This document shows positions 14,993 to 24,800 of a DNA stretch of 46,776 nucleotides, one piece after another (the stretch's first letter is position 1; each line of letters starts with the position of its first letter). Source of the DNA: an uncultured Pedobacter sp. (GTDB lineage Bacteria > Bacteroidota > Bacteroidia > Sphingobacteriales > Sphingobacteriaceae); contig CALLKE010000031.1 in NCBI GenBank assembly GCA_938008555.1, positions 1 through 46,776 on the forward strand. The letters run 5' to 3'. The notes below the pieces were generated by a model. That model searched no databases and had not been told where the DNA came from. It saw only the letters and a list, made by a program, of their open reading frames with translations. The position numbers and the translations under genes are program-made.

Positions 14993-15907
14993 TTATTGCA
15001 AAGTCACCGAGCCTTTGCCCATAGTGTAACCATCTGCATATAATACTACTGTATATGTTCCTTTTTGGAATGCACCTGGATTAGTCCAATCTATAGAAAA
15101 GGCTTTACCCTCATTCGTGAACTCAATAGATGTTTTATATGTATATAAAAGTTCACCACCATCGGCAACAAATCGACCATTCTCTCCGGCAATGAAATTT
15201 CCACTAGGATCCATTACGCGGATAAATACATCATGCATTCCTTTTGCAGCAAGTGCATTATTCACAACAGTAAAGTTGACACGAAATTTACTTGCATTTT
15301 TCGCTTTAGGAGTACTTGTATCTTTCCCATTTTTGCGCACTTTCAATGGAGTAATTTCAACACTACCCGACTTAAGCGCAGCAGCGAGCACTACCTTATT
15401 ATTTAGATCTTCATTTTGTTTCTGAAGTGATCCTGCTTTTTGAGAAACTGAATCGACTGTTGTTCTCAAACTATTCCGTTCAGTTGTTAAACTAGCATTT
15501 TGTTTTTTGAGAGAATCGATCTCTGCAGTGTATTGTGTAACAAAGTCTCGCAACTTCTTAATCTCATCCTGGGCAGCGGTTAATTGAATGAGCGTAAGTT
15601 TACCCTTCTTCAAAGCAGCACGCAGTTCTGATATTTTCTGACGAGCAACTTCCTGCTGCTCTTTCATCTGGTCAGAGACTTTTACAGCTACATTATTAGC
15701 ACTATCCAACTGAACCTCTATTTTATCAATATCTGTCTGTAATTTAGACTTCTCATCAGTGACCAAAAGCACTCGCTCATTTGTCCTTTGATTTTTGAAG
15801 TACAAATAAACATTGGTACCAAGTAGGACAATAATCACTGCTACTAAAAAGTAAAGCTTGCTTGAGTCTCCTTTTTTTTGATATTCTTGTTGTTCGTTGC
15901 TCATCAT
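14993..15907 (-). CDS. Membrane-anchored coiled-coil protein of unknown function
   Basis: The 304-aa protein has a short cytoplasmic N-terminus, one membrane helix (about 19-37) and a long heptad-rich coiled coil (about 40-175, rich in Lys, Glu and Gln). A C-terminal beta domain (about 185-304) contains DVFIRVMDPSGNFIAGENG and a final GTYTVVLYADG. The C-terminal part would be periplasmic. I know such proteins only as conserved hypotheticals of Bacteroidota. Two adjacent ATG codons (15905 and 15902) can serve as start. It has its own terminator and no obvious partner. Confidence 0.75.
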   Translation of the reverse strand: MMSNEQQEYQKKGDSSKLYFLVAVIIVLLGTNVYLYFKNQRTNERVLLVTDEKSKLQTDIDKIEVQLDSANNVAVKVSDQMKEQQEVARQKISELRAALKKGKLTLIQLTAAQDEIKKLRDFVTQYTAEIDSLKKQNASLTTERNSLRTTVDSVSQKAGSLQKQNEDLNNKVVLAAALKSGSVEITPLKVRKNGKDTSTPKAKNASKFRVNFTVVNNALAAKGMHDVFIRVMDPSGNFIAGENGRFVADGGELLYTYKTSIEFTNEGKAFSIDWTNPGAFQKGTYTVVLYADGYTMGKGSVTLQ

Positions 15908-16040
15908 TTTTAAGTTAATGTTTGTTTTAATATACCAATTTAAATTAATCGAAATATAATATTTTTTAAATTAAAAAAAACAAAAAAAATTAAACAATAT
16001 TTATAAAACGAATAGCAAGATATCTTTTTTGTAGATACAG

Positions 16041-16733
16041 ATGAAACATCACGAGAAACACCTACATAGTTCAGACATCGTTAAAGACATCGTTATAGGA
16101 ATGACTGATGGTCTCACTGTTCCTTTTGCTCTAGCTGCAGGCCTAAGCGGTGCAGTAGGAACATCAACCATTATCGTAACAGCGGGGATTGCTGAAATTG
16201 CAGCTGGATCTATTGCAATGGGCTTGGGAGGATTTTTAGCCGGAAAAACAGAAATGGATTATTATTACTCCGAATTAAAGAGAGAATATATGGAAATAGA
16301 AAAATTTCCAGAGAATGAAAAAGCTGAGGTTAGAGAAATATTTGCCAAATTCAACTTACCAACACATTTACAACACAAAATAACCGAAGCACTATCGAAG
16401 GATAAGGATCAATGGGTTAATTTTATGATGCGCTACGAACTTGGGTTGGAAAAGCCCCACGCAGAAAGAGCTTCAAAAAGCGCCATAACTATTGGAGTAT
16501 CCTACATTGTTGGAGGCATCATTCCATTACTCCCTTATTTTTTTATTCGAAACTCGCAAGAAGCTTTATATTACTCGTGTGGAATCACATTAATAGCTTT
16601 ATTTATTTTTGGGTATTTCAAAAGTAGTATAACAGGCCAAAACCCACTTACAGGAGCATTGAAAGTCGTAATTATTGGTACCATTGCAGCATTCGCCGCA
16701 TTTATGATAGCCAAACTCATCAATAACCACTAA
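16041..16733 (+). CDS. VIT1/CCC1-family iron/manganese transporter
   Basis: The 230-aa protein shows VIT1 hallmarks: DIVIGMTDGLTVPFALAAGLSG at the start of the first helices, then GIAEIAAGSIAMGLGGFLAGKTE. A charged metal-binding segment follows (about 75-140, with EIFAKFNLP and many Glu residues), then three more helices. Five hydrophobic segments are visible in all, as in plant VIT1. Family members move Fe2+ or Mn2+ out of the cytosol. The upstream 133 bp are extremely AT-rich. The downstream FMN reductase gene is convergent. Confidence 0.9.
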   Translation: MKHHEKHLHSSDIVKDIVIGMTDGLTVPFALAAGLSGAVGTSTIIVTAGIAEIAAGSIAMGLGGFLAGKTEMDYYYSELKREYMEIEKFPENEKAEVREIFAKFNLPTHLQHKITEALSKDKDQWVNFMMRYELGLEKPHAERASKSAITIGVSYIVGGIIPLLPYFFIRNSQEALYYSCGITLIALFIFGYFKSSITGQNPLTGALKVVIIGTIAAFAAFMIAKLINNH

Positions 16734-16749
16734 GCCATGACCATTCACT

Positions 16750-17271
16750 TTAAAATGCAATTAATTGCTCAAGTTGTTGATCAATAAAGCTAAGTGTATT
16801 CTCTTTAATAAGATTTCCATGCTCATCTAGCTCAGTATTAATCATTGGAATATGCAGCTTGAGAGGCAGTATGTATAGATTAAAGTAATGAGCAATACCT
16901 GTAAAATGCTCCAGTCCGCGGATATTCCCATATTTCCCTGCTGATAAACCAATCAAAGCAGCCTTTTTCCCAGAAAAGCTATTCGGAAACGTACAGGCAT
17001 CAATAAAGGCTTTCAGAATACCGGGATAGCCTCCATTATACTCAGGGATGACAAATAAAAACTTGTCACTTGCTGTTATTCGATCTTGTATCTGCTGAAA
17101 AGCCTCGCTCCGTTTGCCATACATATCCGAGGCTATAAAATTGTCGGGCAACTCTGTCAATGATATGATATCAACTGCAACACCTTTCTTTTGAATTTGG
17201 GCTTTACAATAGTTGGCTAATTTAAGCGTGTTGCTTCCCTGGCGATTGGTTCCTGCAATAATTGTAATCAT
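16750..17271 (-). CDS. NADPH-dependent FMN reductase-like flavoprotein
   Basis: Starting at the ATG of 17271 the protein has 173 aa and begins MITIIAGTNRQGSNT, the flavodoxin-like first strand and phosphate loop. PEYNGGYPGILKAFIDA carries the other FMN-contact motif of the family. An alternative upstream start at 17322 would add 17 residues before the conserved strand, so I reject it. Such enzymes reduce FMN, quinones or azo compounds; the physiological partner is unknown. Confidence 0.87.
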   Translation of the reverse strand: MITIIAGTNRQGSNTLKLANYCKAQIQKKGVAVDIISLTELPDNFIASDMYGKRSEAFQQIQDRITASDKFLFVIPEYNGGYPGILKAFIDACTFPNSFSGKKAALIGLSAGKYGNIRGLEHFTGIAHYFNLYILPLKLHIPMINTELDEHGNLIKENTLSFIDQQLEQLIAF

Positions 17272-17459
17272 TTTTTGAGATATTAAGGTAGAAAATGCAC
17301 GGAGGATGAGCGCCATGCACAATTTAAAAATGGTTTAAAGTTTGTATCTTGGGCGATTGTTAAAAGATCAATACAGTCCATCAAATATAAACTTTTGGCC
17401 TTTTAGTGTTTGGCTTTTGAGTGCTATTATTTCAAAATATTCGTAAATAGAAAATCACA

Positions 17460-18278
17460 ATGGGTAAAATCATCGCACTAGCCAATCAGAAGGGTGGAGT
17501 AGGCAAAACCACATCATCCATCAACTTGGCAGCAAGTTTAGCTGTTTTGGAATATCGCACACTATTAGTTGATGCAGATCCTCAGGCCAATTCAACTTCG
17601 GGTATAGGATATGATCCACGCACTATTAAATCCAGTATTTATGAGTGTATCATTAATGACCTTAATCCAGTTGAGGCTATCCAAAAAACAGAAACTCCCA
17701 ATTTATATATCTTGCCTGCTCATATTGACTTGGTAGGTGCCGAAATTGAAATGATCAATATAACTGATCGCGAATATCGAATGAAGACGGTTCTCAATAA
17801 AATCAAGGACGAGTATGATTTTATCATTATCGATTGTTCTCCATCCCTCGGCTTAATTACAATCAATGCCTTAACTGCAGCTGATTCGGTAATCATCCCA
17901 GTACAATGCGAGTATTTTGCATTAGAAGGGTTAGGCAAATTATTAAACACAATCAAAATTGTTCAAAATCGCCTCAACACTGCATTAGCAATAGAAGGGA
18001 TTTTATTGACGATGTATGACGTTCGTTTACGCTTATCTAATCAGGTTGTGGAAGAAGTAAAAACACATTTTCAAGACCTAGTTTTCGAAACGATTATTCA
18101 ACGTAATACACGCTTGAGTGAAGCTCCAAGCTTTGGAATATCCGTCATTATGCATGATGCAAGTAGCAAAGGGGCTGTGAATTATCTCAATCTGGCTCGG
18201 GAAATTCTTAAAAAGAATGGATTAGTAACACAAAAGAAGGAAGCACAAAAAGAGACGCAAAAACAAGAAATATTGTAA
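17460..18278 (+). CDS. parA: Chromosome-partitioning ATPase ParA (Soj)
   Basis: The 272-aa protein has a deviant Walker A KGGVGKTT (11-18), DADPQANSTSG at about 39 and the DCSPSLG Walker B region at about 125. The C-terminal tail is Lys/Gln-rich. It binds DNA nonspecifically as an ATP dimer and moves the ParB-bound origin region. parB follows after 4 bp. The pair is chromosomal in type. No parS site is seen nearby. Confidence 0.95.
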   Translation: MGKIIALANQKGGVGKTTSSINLAASLAVLEYRTLLVDADPQANSTSGIGYDPRTIKSSIYECIINDLNPVEAIQKTETPNLYILPAHIDLVGAEIEMINITDREYRMKTVLNKIKDEYDFIIIDCSPSLGLITINALTAADSVIIPVQCEYFALEGLGKLLNTIKIVQNRLNTALAIEGILLTMYDVRLRLSNQVVEEVKTHFQDLVFETIIQRNTRLSEAPSFGISVIMHDASSKGAVNYLNLAREILKKNGLVTQKKEAQKETQKQEIL

Positions 18279-18282
18279 CCCA

Positions 18283-19182
18283 ATGATGTATCAAAAAAAA
18301 ACAGGATTAGGAAAAGGATTGAGTGCACTTTTAGATGATACAGAAGCTGTTCAAAATACTCGCCAACAAGCAGGAAGTGCACTTGTCTCATTAGGCACAA
18401 TAAGTCATATAAAAATATCTGAGGTACAGGTTAACCCCTTCCAGCCACGTACAGAGTTTGATCTAACTGCTCTACGTGAGCTTTCTGATTCTATTAAATT
18501 GCAAGGGCTTATTCAGCCAATTACTGTCCGCATAGTCGGGCATGCTCACTATCAACTTATTTCTGGTGAACGTCGTCTACGTGCATCAAAGCTAGCTGGC
18601 TTAGAAGAAATTCCAGCCTATGTGCGTACGGCCAATGATCAGCAAATGCTAGAGATGGCATTGATAGAAAATATCCAAAGAGAAAATTTAAATGCAATTG
18701 AAGTAGCTCTATCTTTTCATCGAATGATCGAAGAGTGCGACTTGAAGCAAGAGGAGTTAGGAGAACGGGTAAGTAAAAATCGCTCTACTGTAACTAATTA
18801 TTTGCGATTATTAAAACTCCCACCTGCGATACAGATATCCATACGTGACGGGAATATATCAATGGGGCATGCACGCGCACTAATCTCCGTTGAGGATATT
18901 GATAAGCAACTTTACATCCATGCTGAGATACTCAGCAAAGGGCTTTCTGTTCGTAAAGTAGAAGAGCTTGTTCGAGATATTCAGAAAATATCGAACAAAA
19001 AAAGAATTGCTCAAAAAACAAACACGATATCTTTTCAGTATCAAAAAATAGAAGATAACCTAGCATCAAAATTTGGGTCAAAAGTCAAACTAAAAATGCA
19101 AAGCAAGGGGACTGGTGCTATAGAGATACCATTTCTATCCGAAGATGACCTTAATCGTATACTCGAAATGCTGGACTGGTAA
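18283..19182 (+). CDS. parB: Chromosome-partitioning protein ParB
   Basis: The 299-aa protein starts MMYQKKTGLGKGLSALL, typical of chromosomal ParB. The N-terminal CTPase/ParB domain holds VNPFQPR and GERRLRASKLAG (about 45-125), and a helix-turn-helix domain follows (VSKNRSTVTNYLRLLKLP, about 165). A C-terminal dimerisation part ends the protein. It spreads from parS sites and works with ParA in chromosome segregation. Its stop codon overlaps the next start (TAATG). Confidence 0.95.
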   Translation: MMYQKKTGLGKGLSALLDDTEAVQNTRQQAGSALVSLGTISHIKISEVQVNPFQPRTEFDLTALRELSDSIKLQGLIQPITVRIVGHAHYQLISGERRLRASKLAGLEEIPAYVRTANDQQMLEMALIENIQRENLNAIEVALSFHRMIEECDLKQEELGERVSKNRSTVTNYLRLLKLPPAIQISIRDGNISMGHARALISVEDIDKQLYIHAEILSKGLSVRKVEELVRDIQKISNKKRIAQKTNTISFQYQKIEDNLASKFGSKVKLKMQSKGTGAIEIPFLSEDDLNRILEMLDW

Positions 19183-19829
19183 TGAGTATTAGGTTAATTA
19201 TTTTCTTAGCGCTGATCAGTCTTTCAAGCATATCATATTCCTTTGCGCAAAAACAGGACAGTATTCCTCCCACGAATCCAACTGTGCAACCACCAAGCAC
19301 TAATAAAAGCGCTACTGACCCAGACAAACCGATCAAAGATCCAACTCGACTAGCTATTGAGAAGATGCCACGTCGTGCTACCATCAGGTCATTAATTATA
19401 CCAGGCCTAGGCCAAATTACCAATAAACGTTGGTGGAAAGTTCCACTGATTTATGGAGGCCTGTATATTTTTATTACACAGTACAATGCCAATAATGATA
19501 ATTACCAATCATTCTTAAAAGAAGCGCAATTCCGAACCGAAAATCCTAACTCAGCATACCAAAATCCGGCTTATGCTGGCTACCAAACCTCAGGCATTAT
19601 TACAAACAAAGATCTATATAGGAGAAACAGAGATCTTTGTACGCTGGGAATAATAGCCGTTTATGCAGCCAATGTAATTGATGCATATATTGATGCTAAA
19701 TTTTTTCGATTTGATATCAGTGACAAACTAAGTTTACGAGTAAGCCCCACACTACAATCATCTTCCCTACTAGCTTCTTCGTATGAAGGAATACCAACCC
19801 CAGCAATAAAAATCAGTTTATCATTATGA
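19182..19829 (+). CDS. DUF5683 membrane protein
   Basis: The 215-aa protein has a signal peptide or anchor (1-22), a Pro/Thr/Asn-rich linker (about 25-55), then IPGLGQITNKRWWKVPLIYGG, the signature of DUF5683, with two hydrophobic segments and an (N/Y)-rich stretch. The function is not known. It sits between parB and dapB with overlaps of 1 and 4 bp, so translation is probably coupled. This order recurs in Bacteroidota. Confidence 0.85.
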   Translation: MSIRLIIFLALISLSSISYSFAQKQDSIPPTNPTVQPPSTNKSATDPDKPIKDPTRLAIEKMPRRATIRSLIIPGLGQITNKRWWKVPLIYGGLYIFITQYNANNDNYQSFLKEAQFRTENPNSAYQNPAYAGYQTSGIITNKDLYRRNRDLCTLGIIAVYAANVIDAYIDAKFFRFDISDKLSLRVSPTLQSSSLLASSYEGIPTPAIKISLSL

Positions 19830-20569
19830 AAATCGCATTGTTAGGATATGGAAAAATGGGACACATTATAGAGCAGTTTGCTCAAAGTCGCGATCACGAA
19901 GTTATTTTAAAAATTGATTCTCAAAACACCACTGAACTAACCACTCAAAACTTAAAAAGAGCAGATATCGCGATCGATTTTAGCACCCCTCATACTGTCC
20001 TAAATCATATCAAAGAATGTTTCGTAGCAAATTTGCCCATTGTGGTAGGAACAACAGGATGGTATGACCATTTGCAACAAGTAAAAAATGAATGCGAAGA
20101 CAATGGGCACTCATTACTCTATGGTTCTAATTTTAGCCTAGGTGTTAACTTATTTTTTGCGGTGAATAAAATTTTGGCGAAGATAATGAACCGCTATCCA
20201 CAATATGATGTACAAATAGAAGAAATGCATCATACTCATAAACTCGATTCGCCAAGTGGGACAGCAATTACCATTGCTGAAGACGTAATAGGACAAATCA
20301 ATCGCAAGCAAAAATGGGTAAATGAACTTGTTGGTCGCCTTCCGGTAGCCTCGCATCAGCCAAATCAACTACTTATTGAATCATATCGACTTGAAGAAGT
20401 TCCGGGTACACATACGGTGATTTACAGTTCTGAAATAGATGATATCGAACTTAAACACACGGCACATAATCGAAATGGTTTTGCGCTCGGAGCTGTTTTA
20501 GCTGCTGAATGGCTTCAAGGGAAAGCAGGATTCTTTTCGGTGAACGATTTATTTGATTTTAAAACCTAA
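19826..20569 (+). CDS. dapB: 4-hydroxy-tetrahydrodipicolinate reductase
   Basis: The 247-aa enzyme of lysine and diaminopimelate synthesis has the nucleotide-binding GYGKMGHI (7-14), GTTGWY (75-80) and the active-site block EEMHHTHKLDSPSGTA (132-147) with His135/His136 and the substrate Lys139. It is slightly shorter than the E. coli enzyme, as is usual in this phylum. It overlaps the DUF5683 gene by 4 bp (ATGA) and ends the par cluster. lepB follows after 148 bp. Confidence 0.95.
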   Translation: MKIALLGYGKMGHIIEQFAQSRDHEVILKIDSQNTTELTTQNLKRADIAIDFSTPHTVLNHIKECFVANLPIVVGTTGWYDHLQQVKNECEDNGHSLLYGSNFSLGVNLFFAVNKILAKIMNRYPQYDVQIEEMHHTHKLDSPSGTAITIAEDVIGQINRKQKWVNELVGRLPVASHQPNQLLIESYRLEEVPGTHTVIYSSEIDDIELKHTAHNRNGFALGAVLAAEWLQGKAGFFSVNDLFDFKT

Positions 20570-20717
20570 AATTTGAAGAAGTTCTCTCAAAAATGAAATA
20601 GACTAATGTCATATCAAAAAGAGGAGAGGAAGATGATCTTTTTCGAGAATGCCCTTAAAAGCCTTTATTTTGACTTTTGCATCTTATTTTATTCAATTGA
20701 TTGCTAAATAAAAAAAT

Positions 20718-21818
20718 ATGAACTGGAAATTTTGGGTCAAAAACCCTTCAAAGAAAAAAGAAAAAAAGAGCGCAAGTCGTGAATGGTTTGATGCCATCAT
20801 TTTCGCTGTGATTGCTGCTACACTAATCCGTGGATTATTTATTGAAGCGTACACCATTCCTACAGGATCGATGGAAAAATCACTGCTAATAGGAGATTTC
20901 CTCTTTGTTAGCAAAGTCCATTATGGAGCCCGCACGCCGATGACTCCCGTTGCATTTCCTTTTGCACATCACACCATGCCGATTATCGGAACAAAAGCGT
21001 ATTGGGATGGCATTCAATGGAAATACCACCGTTTGCCAGGGCTAACTAAAATCAAACGCCAAGATGTCGTGGTTTTTAATTATCCAATGGATGCCGACTC
21101 ACCACTCTATCGCCCGGTTGATAAATGTGAAAATTATATTAAACGCTGCCAAGCAATTGCAGGTGACACCCTCCGAATTATCGATGCTCAGGTGCATGTA
21201 AATGGTAAACCTGTAGAAGATCCACAGTTTGGACAAACATCATATTACGTCAAATCGGATGGCACCGACTTCAATCCCCAAGCACTAGAGGACATGAATA
21301 TAGAAGTACAACGTGCCACGGCTGACGAGTATATTTTCACCATGACTAAAGAAGAGGCTGATTTAATTCGTAAATGGGCGAATGTAAAAGTGGTGACTCC
21401 AATGATTCGTCCTGCCAATGAATTTAATCCAGAAGTATTCCCACACCATCCCAGTTTTAAATGGAATCAAGATAATTTTGGCCCACTTATCATCCCCAAG
21501 AAAGGGTGGACGGTAAAACTTGATAGCACTAATTATCCACTTTATGAGCGAGCTATATCCATTTACGAAAAAAACAAAATCCAAAAAGTAGGAAATGACA
21601 TCCTCATCAATGGAGAAAAAACAGATACCTACACCTTTAAAATGGATTATTACTGGATGATGGGTGATAATCGACACAATTCATTGGATTCAAGATACTG
21701 GGGATTTGTTCCTGAAGACCACATTGTAGGGAAAGCTTTATTTGTGTGGATGAGCTGGAATACCAATGGATCATTTTTCGGTAAAATCCGATGGAATCGC
21801 CTTTTAAAAGGAATTTAA
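20718..21818 (+). CDS. lepB: Signal peptidase I
   Basis: The 366-aa membrane protease has a cytoplasmic basic N-terminus, one helix (about 24-42), the serine motif IPTGSM (Ser51), the general base in YIKRC (Lys142) and the C-terminal GDNRHNSLDSRYWGFV box. A long insertion (about 160-285) between the lysine and the last box makes it larger than E. coli-type catalytic cores; this is common in Bacteroidota. It removes signal peptides from exported proteins, including the many secreted proteins in this window. A terminator-like hairpin follows. Confidence 0.95.
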   Translation: MNWKFWVKNPSKKKEKKSASREWFDAIIFAVIAATLIRGLFIEAYTIPTGSMEKSLLIGDFLFVSKVHYGARTPMTPVAFPFAHHTMPIIGTKAYWDGIQWKYHRLPGLTKIKRQDVVVFNYPMDADSPLYRPVDKCENYIKRCQAIAGDTLRIIDAQVHVNGKPVEDPQFGQTSYYVKSDGTDFNPQALEDMNIEVQRATADEYIFTMTKEEADLIRKWANVKVVTPMIRPANEFNPEVFPHHPSFKWNQDNFGPLIIPKKGWTVKLDSTNYPLYERAISIYEKNKIQKVGNDILINGEKTDTYTFKMDYYWMMGDNRHNSLDSRYWGFVPEDHIVGKALFVWMSWNTNGSFFGKIRWNRLLKGI

Positions 21819-21823
21819 TAGAT

Positions 21824-21871
21824 TAAATCTCATACAGGTCCTGTTTCCAGGAGATCTCGTGTGAGGTTTTA
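21824..21871. terminator. Hairpin between convergent lepB and T9SS gene
   Basis: TAAATCTCATAC (21824-21835) pairs with the stretch at 21859-21871 through Watson-Crick and G-U pairs, and an inner CCTG/CAGG stem lies in the loop. The right arm overlaps the stop codon of the minus-strand gene. It sits between convergent ends and probably stops lepB transcription. Confidence 0.45.
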
Positions 21872-24800
21872 TCTTATAATTGCGACATAACCTTTTAAAA
21901 TTCGCTTAGCGCCCTGATGAAAATTGCTGAGCTCAATAACGTAATAGTAAGTCCCAACTGGTACACTTTTACCTAGATTATTTTCGTAGCCTCCATTCCA
22001 AGGTTCAGCATATCCATGCGATGTAAAAACTACTTGCCCCCATCGATTAAACACTTTCACATCGCAATCTGGATAAAATTGAAGACCGGAAATAATCCAA
22101 GTGGGGTGGCTACCTATTCCGCCAGGTGTAAAAGTATTCGGTATATGAAGGCCTCTGATGATGTCTGTTTGAGCTGATGAGAGAACTTTATATTGATCAT
22201 CAAGAGCTTTTCCATTCACCAATAGGGTGGTAATTTTTGGTGCTTTATCATCTCCCATTGTTTTTAATTGAATCGTGTTATGGTTCTTTCCAACTTCAAT
22301 TGTGACCACATCTGAGAATGATTCATAATCAACACCTCGTTTAGCGGTAGAAATACGCTTGTCTTTATCTAGCGTAATGACGATTTTCTTAGCCGAAGTA
22401 ATACCTTTTGGTAGAGATATCGTTAATTTATTGACATCTCCTCCTACAACAGTTGGTTTTTCGAAAGCGAGTTTAATGATTCTATTATCAGGATCATTAC
22501 CTGTTTTGTCTAAGATGTCGATTTCTGAATTTGGCTTTTCAATGATGTAGCCAATGGGTGGTGTTTCTGTTAACACTAGTTTGGCAAGCCCATCGATTAC
22601 TCCATTATTTTTTGCAGTAAATGCATAAATGGTTTTTGAATTCGCGCCCACTTCTATCGTGATGCGTTTTTGTAGATGGACATAATTTTGATCTTCATGT
22701 GCTGTAGACTTTCTGCCATCTCGTTGTAATACAATCGTAATTGGTTTTGTGGCCTTGATACCTGCTGGCAGTTGAACCGTTAGTGTGGCTCTTTGTCCAC
22801 CATGCACACTTGTTTCATTGAACTTTAGTTTGAGGCTGCGAATGCTTGGATTGCTTTGGATACTAAGTGTAGGCTGCCCGATAATCGTATAACCATCCGA
22901 TTGTATTCCATTAAGAGTAAGTATTTCATCTTCATCCATGGTGTGAGATTTTGTTGTAACAATTATCATAGATGCCGATTGACTACCCGCTGGGATGTAA
23001 ATAGTAGGTGAAATATGGAATGAGGATTTTGTATGATGAAGTGTAATGGTGATACCATCACTAGGAGCAATCAATGTTCCTGACAAGCTAGCTGTCAGCG
23101 TAGCATTTTGCCCCTGTTCTATTTTAGACTGATCAAAAGATAGCATGATCTCATGTTCAGCATGAAGCTCTACTTTGCTTGGTTCACTCTCACAAGCGCT
23201 ATTGTGGTCTGTCGTCGTGACATAGTAGGTATAAATCCCAGGCTTGAGAGTTTCAATTTTATATGTACCGTCTGCTTTGACACCGTTTACAATAGGATTC
23301 TTTTTGCCTGGATCAGCGTACCATTTATAAGTAACCAGCTTGTTACTTGGACCTACCAATTCTGGAGTCCAGTCAAACGAGCGTGTGTTCTTGCTAACTT
23401 TTCTCGTGTTGGCAATAGTTCCTTTTACAATAGGTACTACTGTTACCACAAAATCTTTCGAATTACCAGCTATTTCTATCCCATCTTTTTTAAATATGGG
23501 TGTCACAGTATAGGTAACTGTTCCCAATGCGGCTCCATCATTTTTTAGCTTTTCTTCAATTTTTAAAACATCATGTTTATGCTGTAACGAACCACTAACA
23601 TTTCCTGTACAATGTGCAACCCATTTGTATTTGGTATCACTAAATGAAGATAATAAAGGAATCTCTAGGTGATCTCCAGAGCAAATGATTCGGGTCAGAT
23701 TGGTATTCAGAATATCGAGTACAGATTTAGGATATACCTCTATTTTAATAGAACCACTAGCACTACATCCCTCTTTTCTAACCGTTAATTTATAGAGACC
23801 CGCCATAGCTAACGTAATATGATCCCTAATCAAAGAGTTCCCATGATTTGCGCTAAAACCTGCGGGCCCTTCCCACTCATACGTAGCACCCGGTATAAGT
23901 GTTGTCGAAAGAGATAAGCGTGCCCCCTCAATGACTGGAGCATTGGAAATAATTGTTACACTAAATGCATTTAGTGAACTGAGCACATGTACAGTGATAG
24001 TGGCAGGACTGGATAAACATCCTCCAGTGTTTCTCACCTGCACTTGATATTTGCCTGCTTTTGGATTAATGATTGTTGTGCCCGGATCCGTAGTTTCAAT
24101 TGTTTTTACACCTCTGCCCCCACCTGTATTATTTGGATAAGTCCAAATATATTTTTCGGCATTTTGTACTGGAGCGACTGAGAGAACTAAATTATCGCCC
24201 ACGCATATTGGCGTATTAGCATTAAGCCCTACTGGTGCAGCTGGCTTGGGACTTATATTGATCGTGATCGTAGCTGCAGCTTTACAACCTTTATAAGAAG
24301 TGGCAACGCGCGTATATACTCCAGACATGGCAGATGTTGGCTTTTTGATTTTAAGATATTCATTCTTGTCTTCTCCAAACGCGGTGTTCTTTGACAGTTC
24401 AAATCTTGTGTTATTCGCCTTTATTTCATTCCCATTAACATCATACCATTTATATGTAACACCAAGGCCTACATCTGAGTTTATGTTCCTAGCCCCACTA
24501 TAATCACTATCAATCGTGATTTCTTCACCCTCACAGTAGGCTTGTTTGCCTGTATTCGTTTTAAGTTTTGTATTCCGATCTGATGTAGGCTTACTGTAGA
24601 CGGTAACAGAAGTAGGTATGGCAAAACTAGAACAACCTATAGGAGAGGGTGCACCTCTGTAAGCCATCAAAGTATAATTGCCTGTATACGCTTTAGGGCT
24701 GTTCATTGTAATAGAAAAAGGTCCTTTTGTGACAGATTTATCCAAGTTAGGAACAAAAATAAGGCCTGCACCACCAGAGGATAAACCAGGATTGGGGAAC

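Noticed and set aside
23153..23548. 131-aa plus-strand frame inside the T9SS gene
   Set aside because: It is the antisense shadow of a clear Ig-like repeat region and has no start signal or family likeness.
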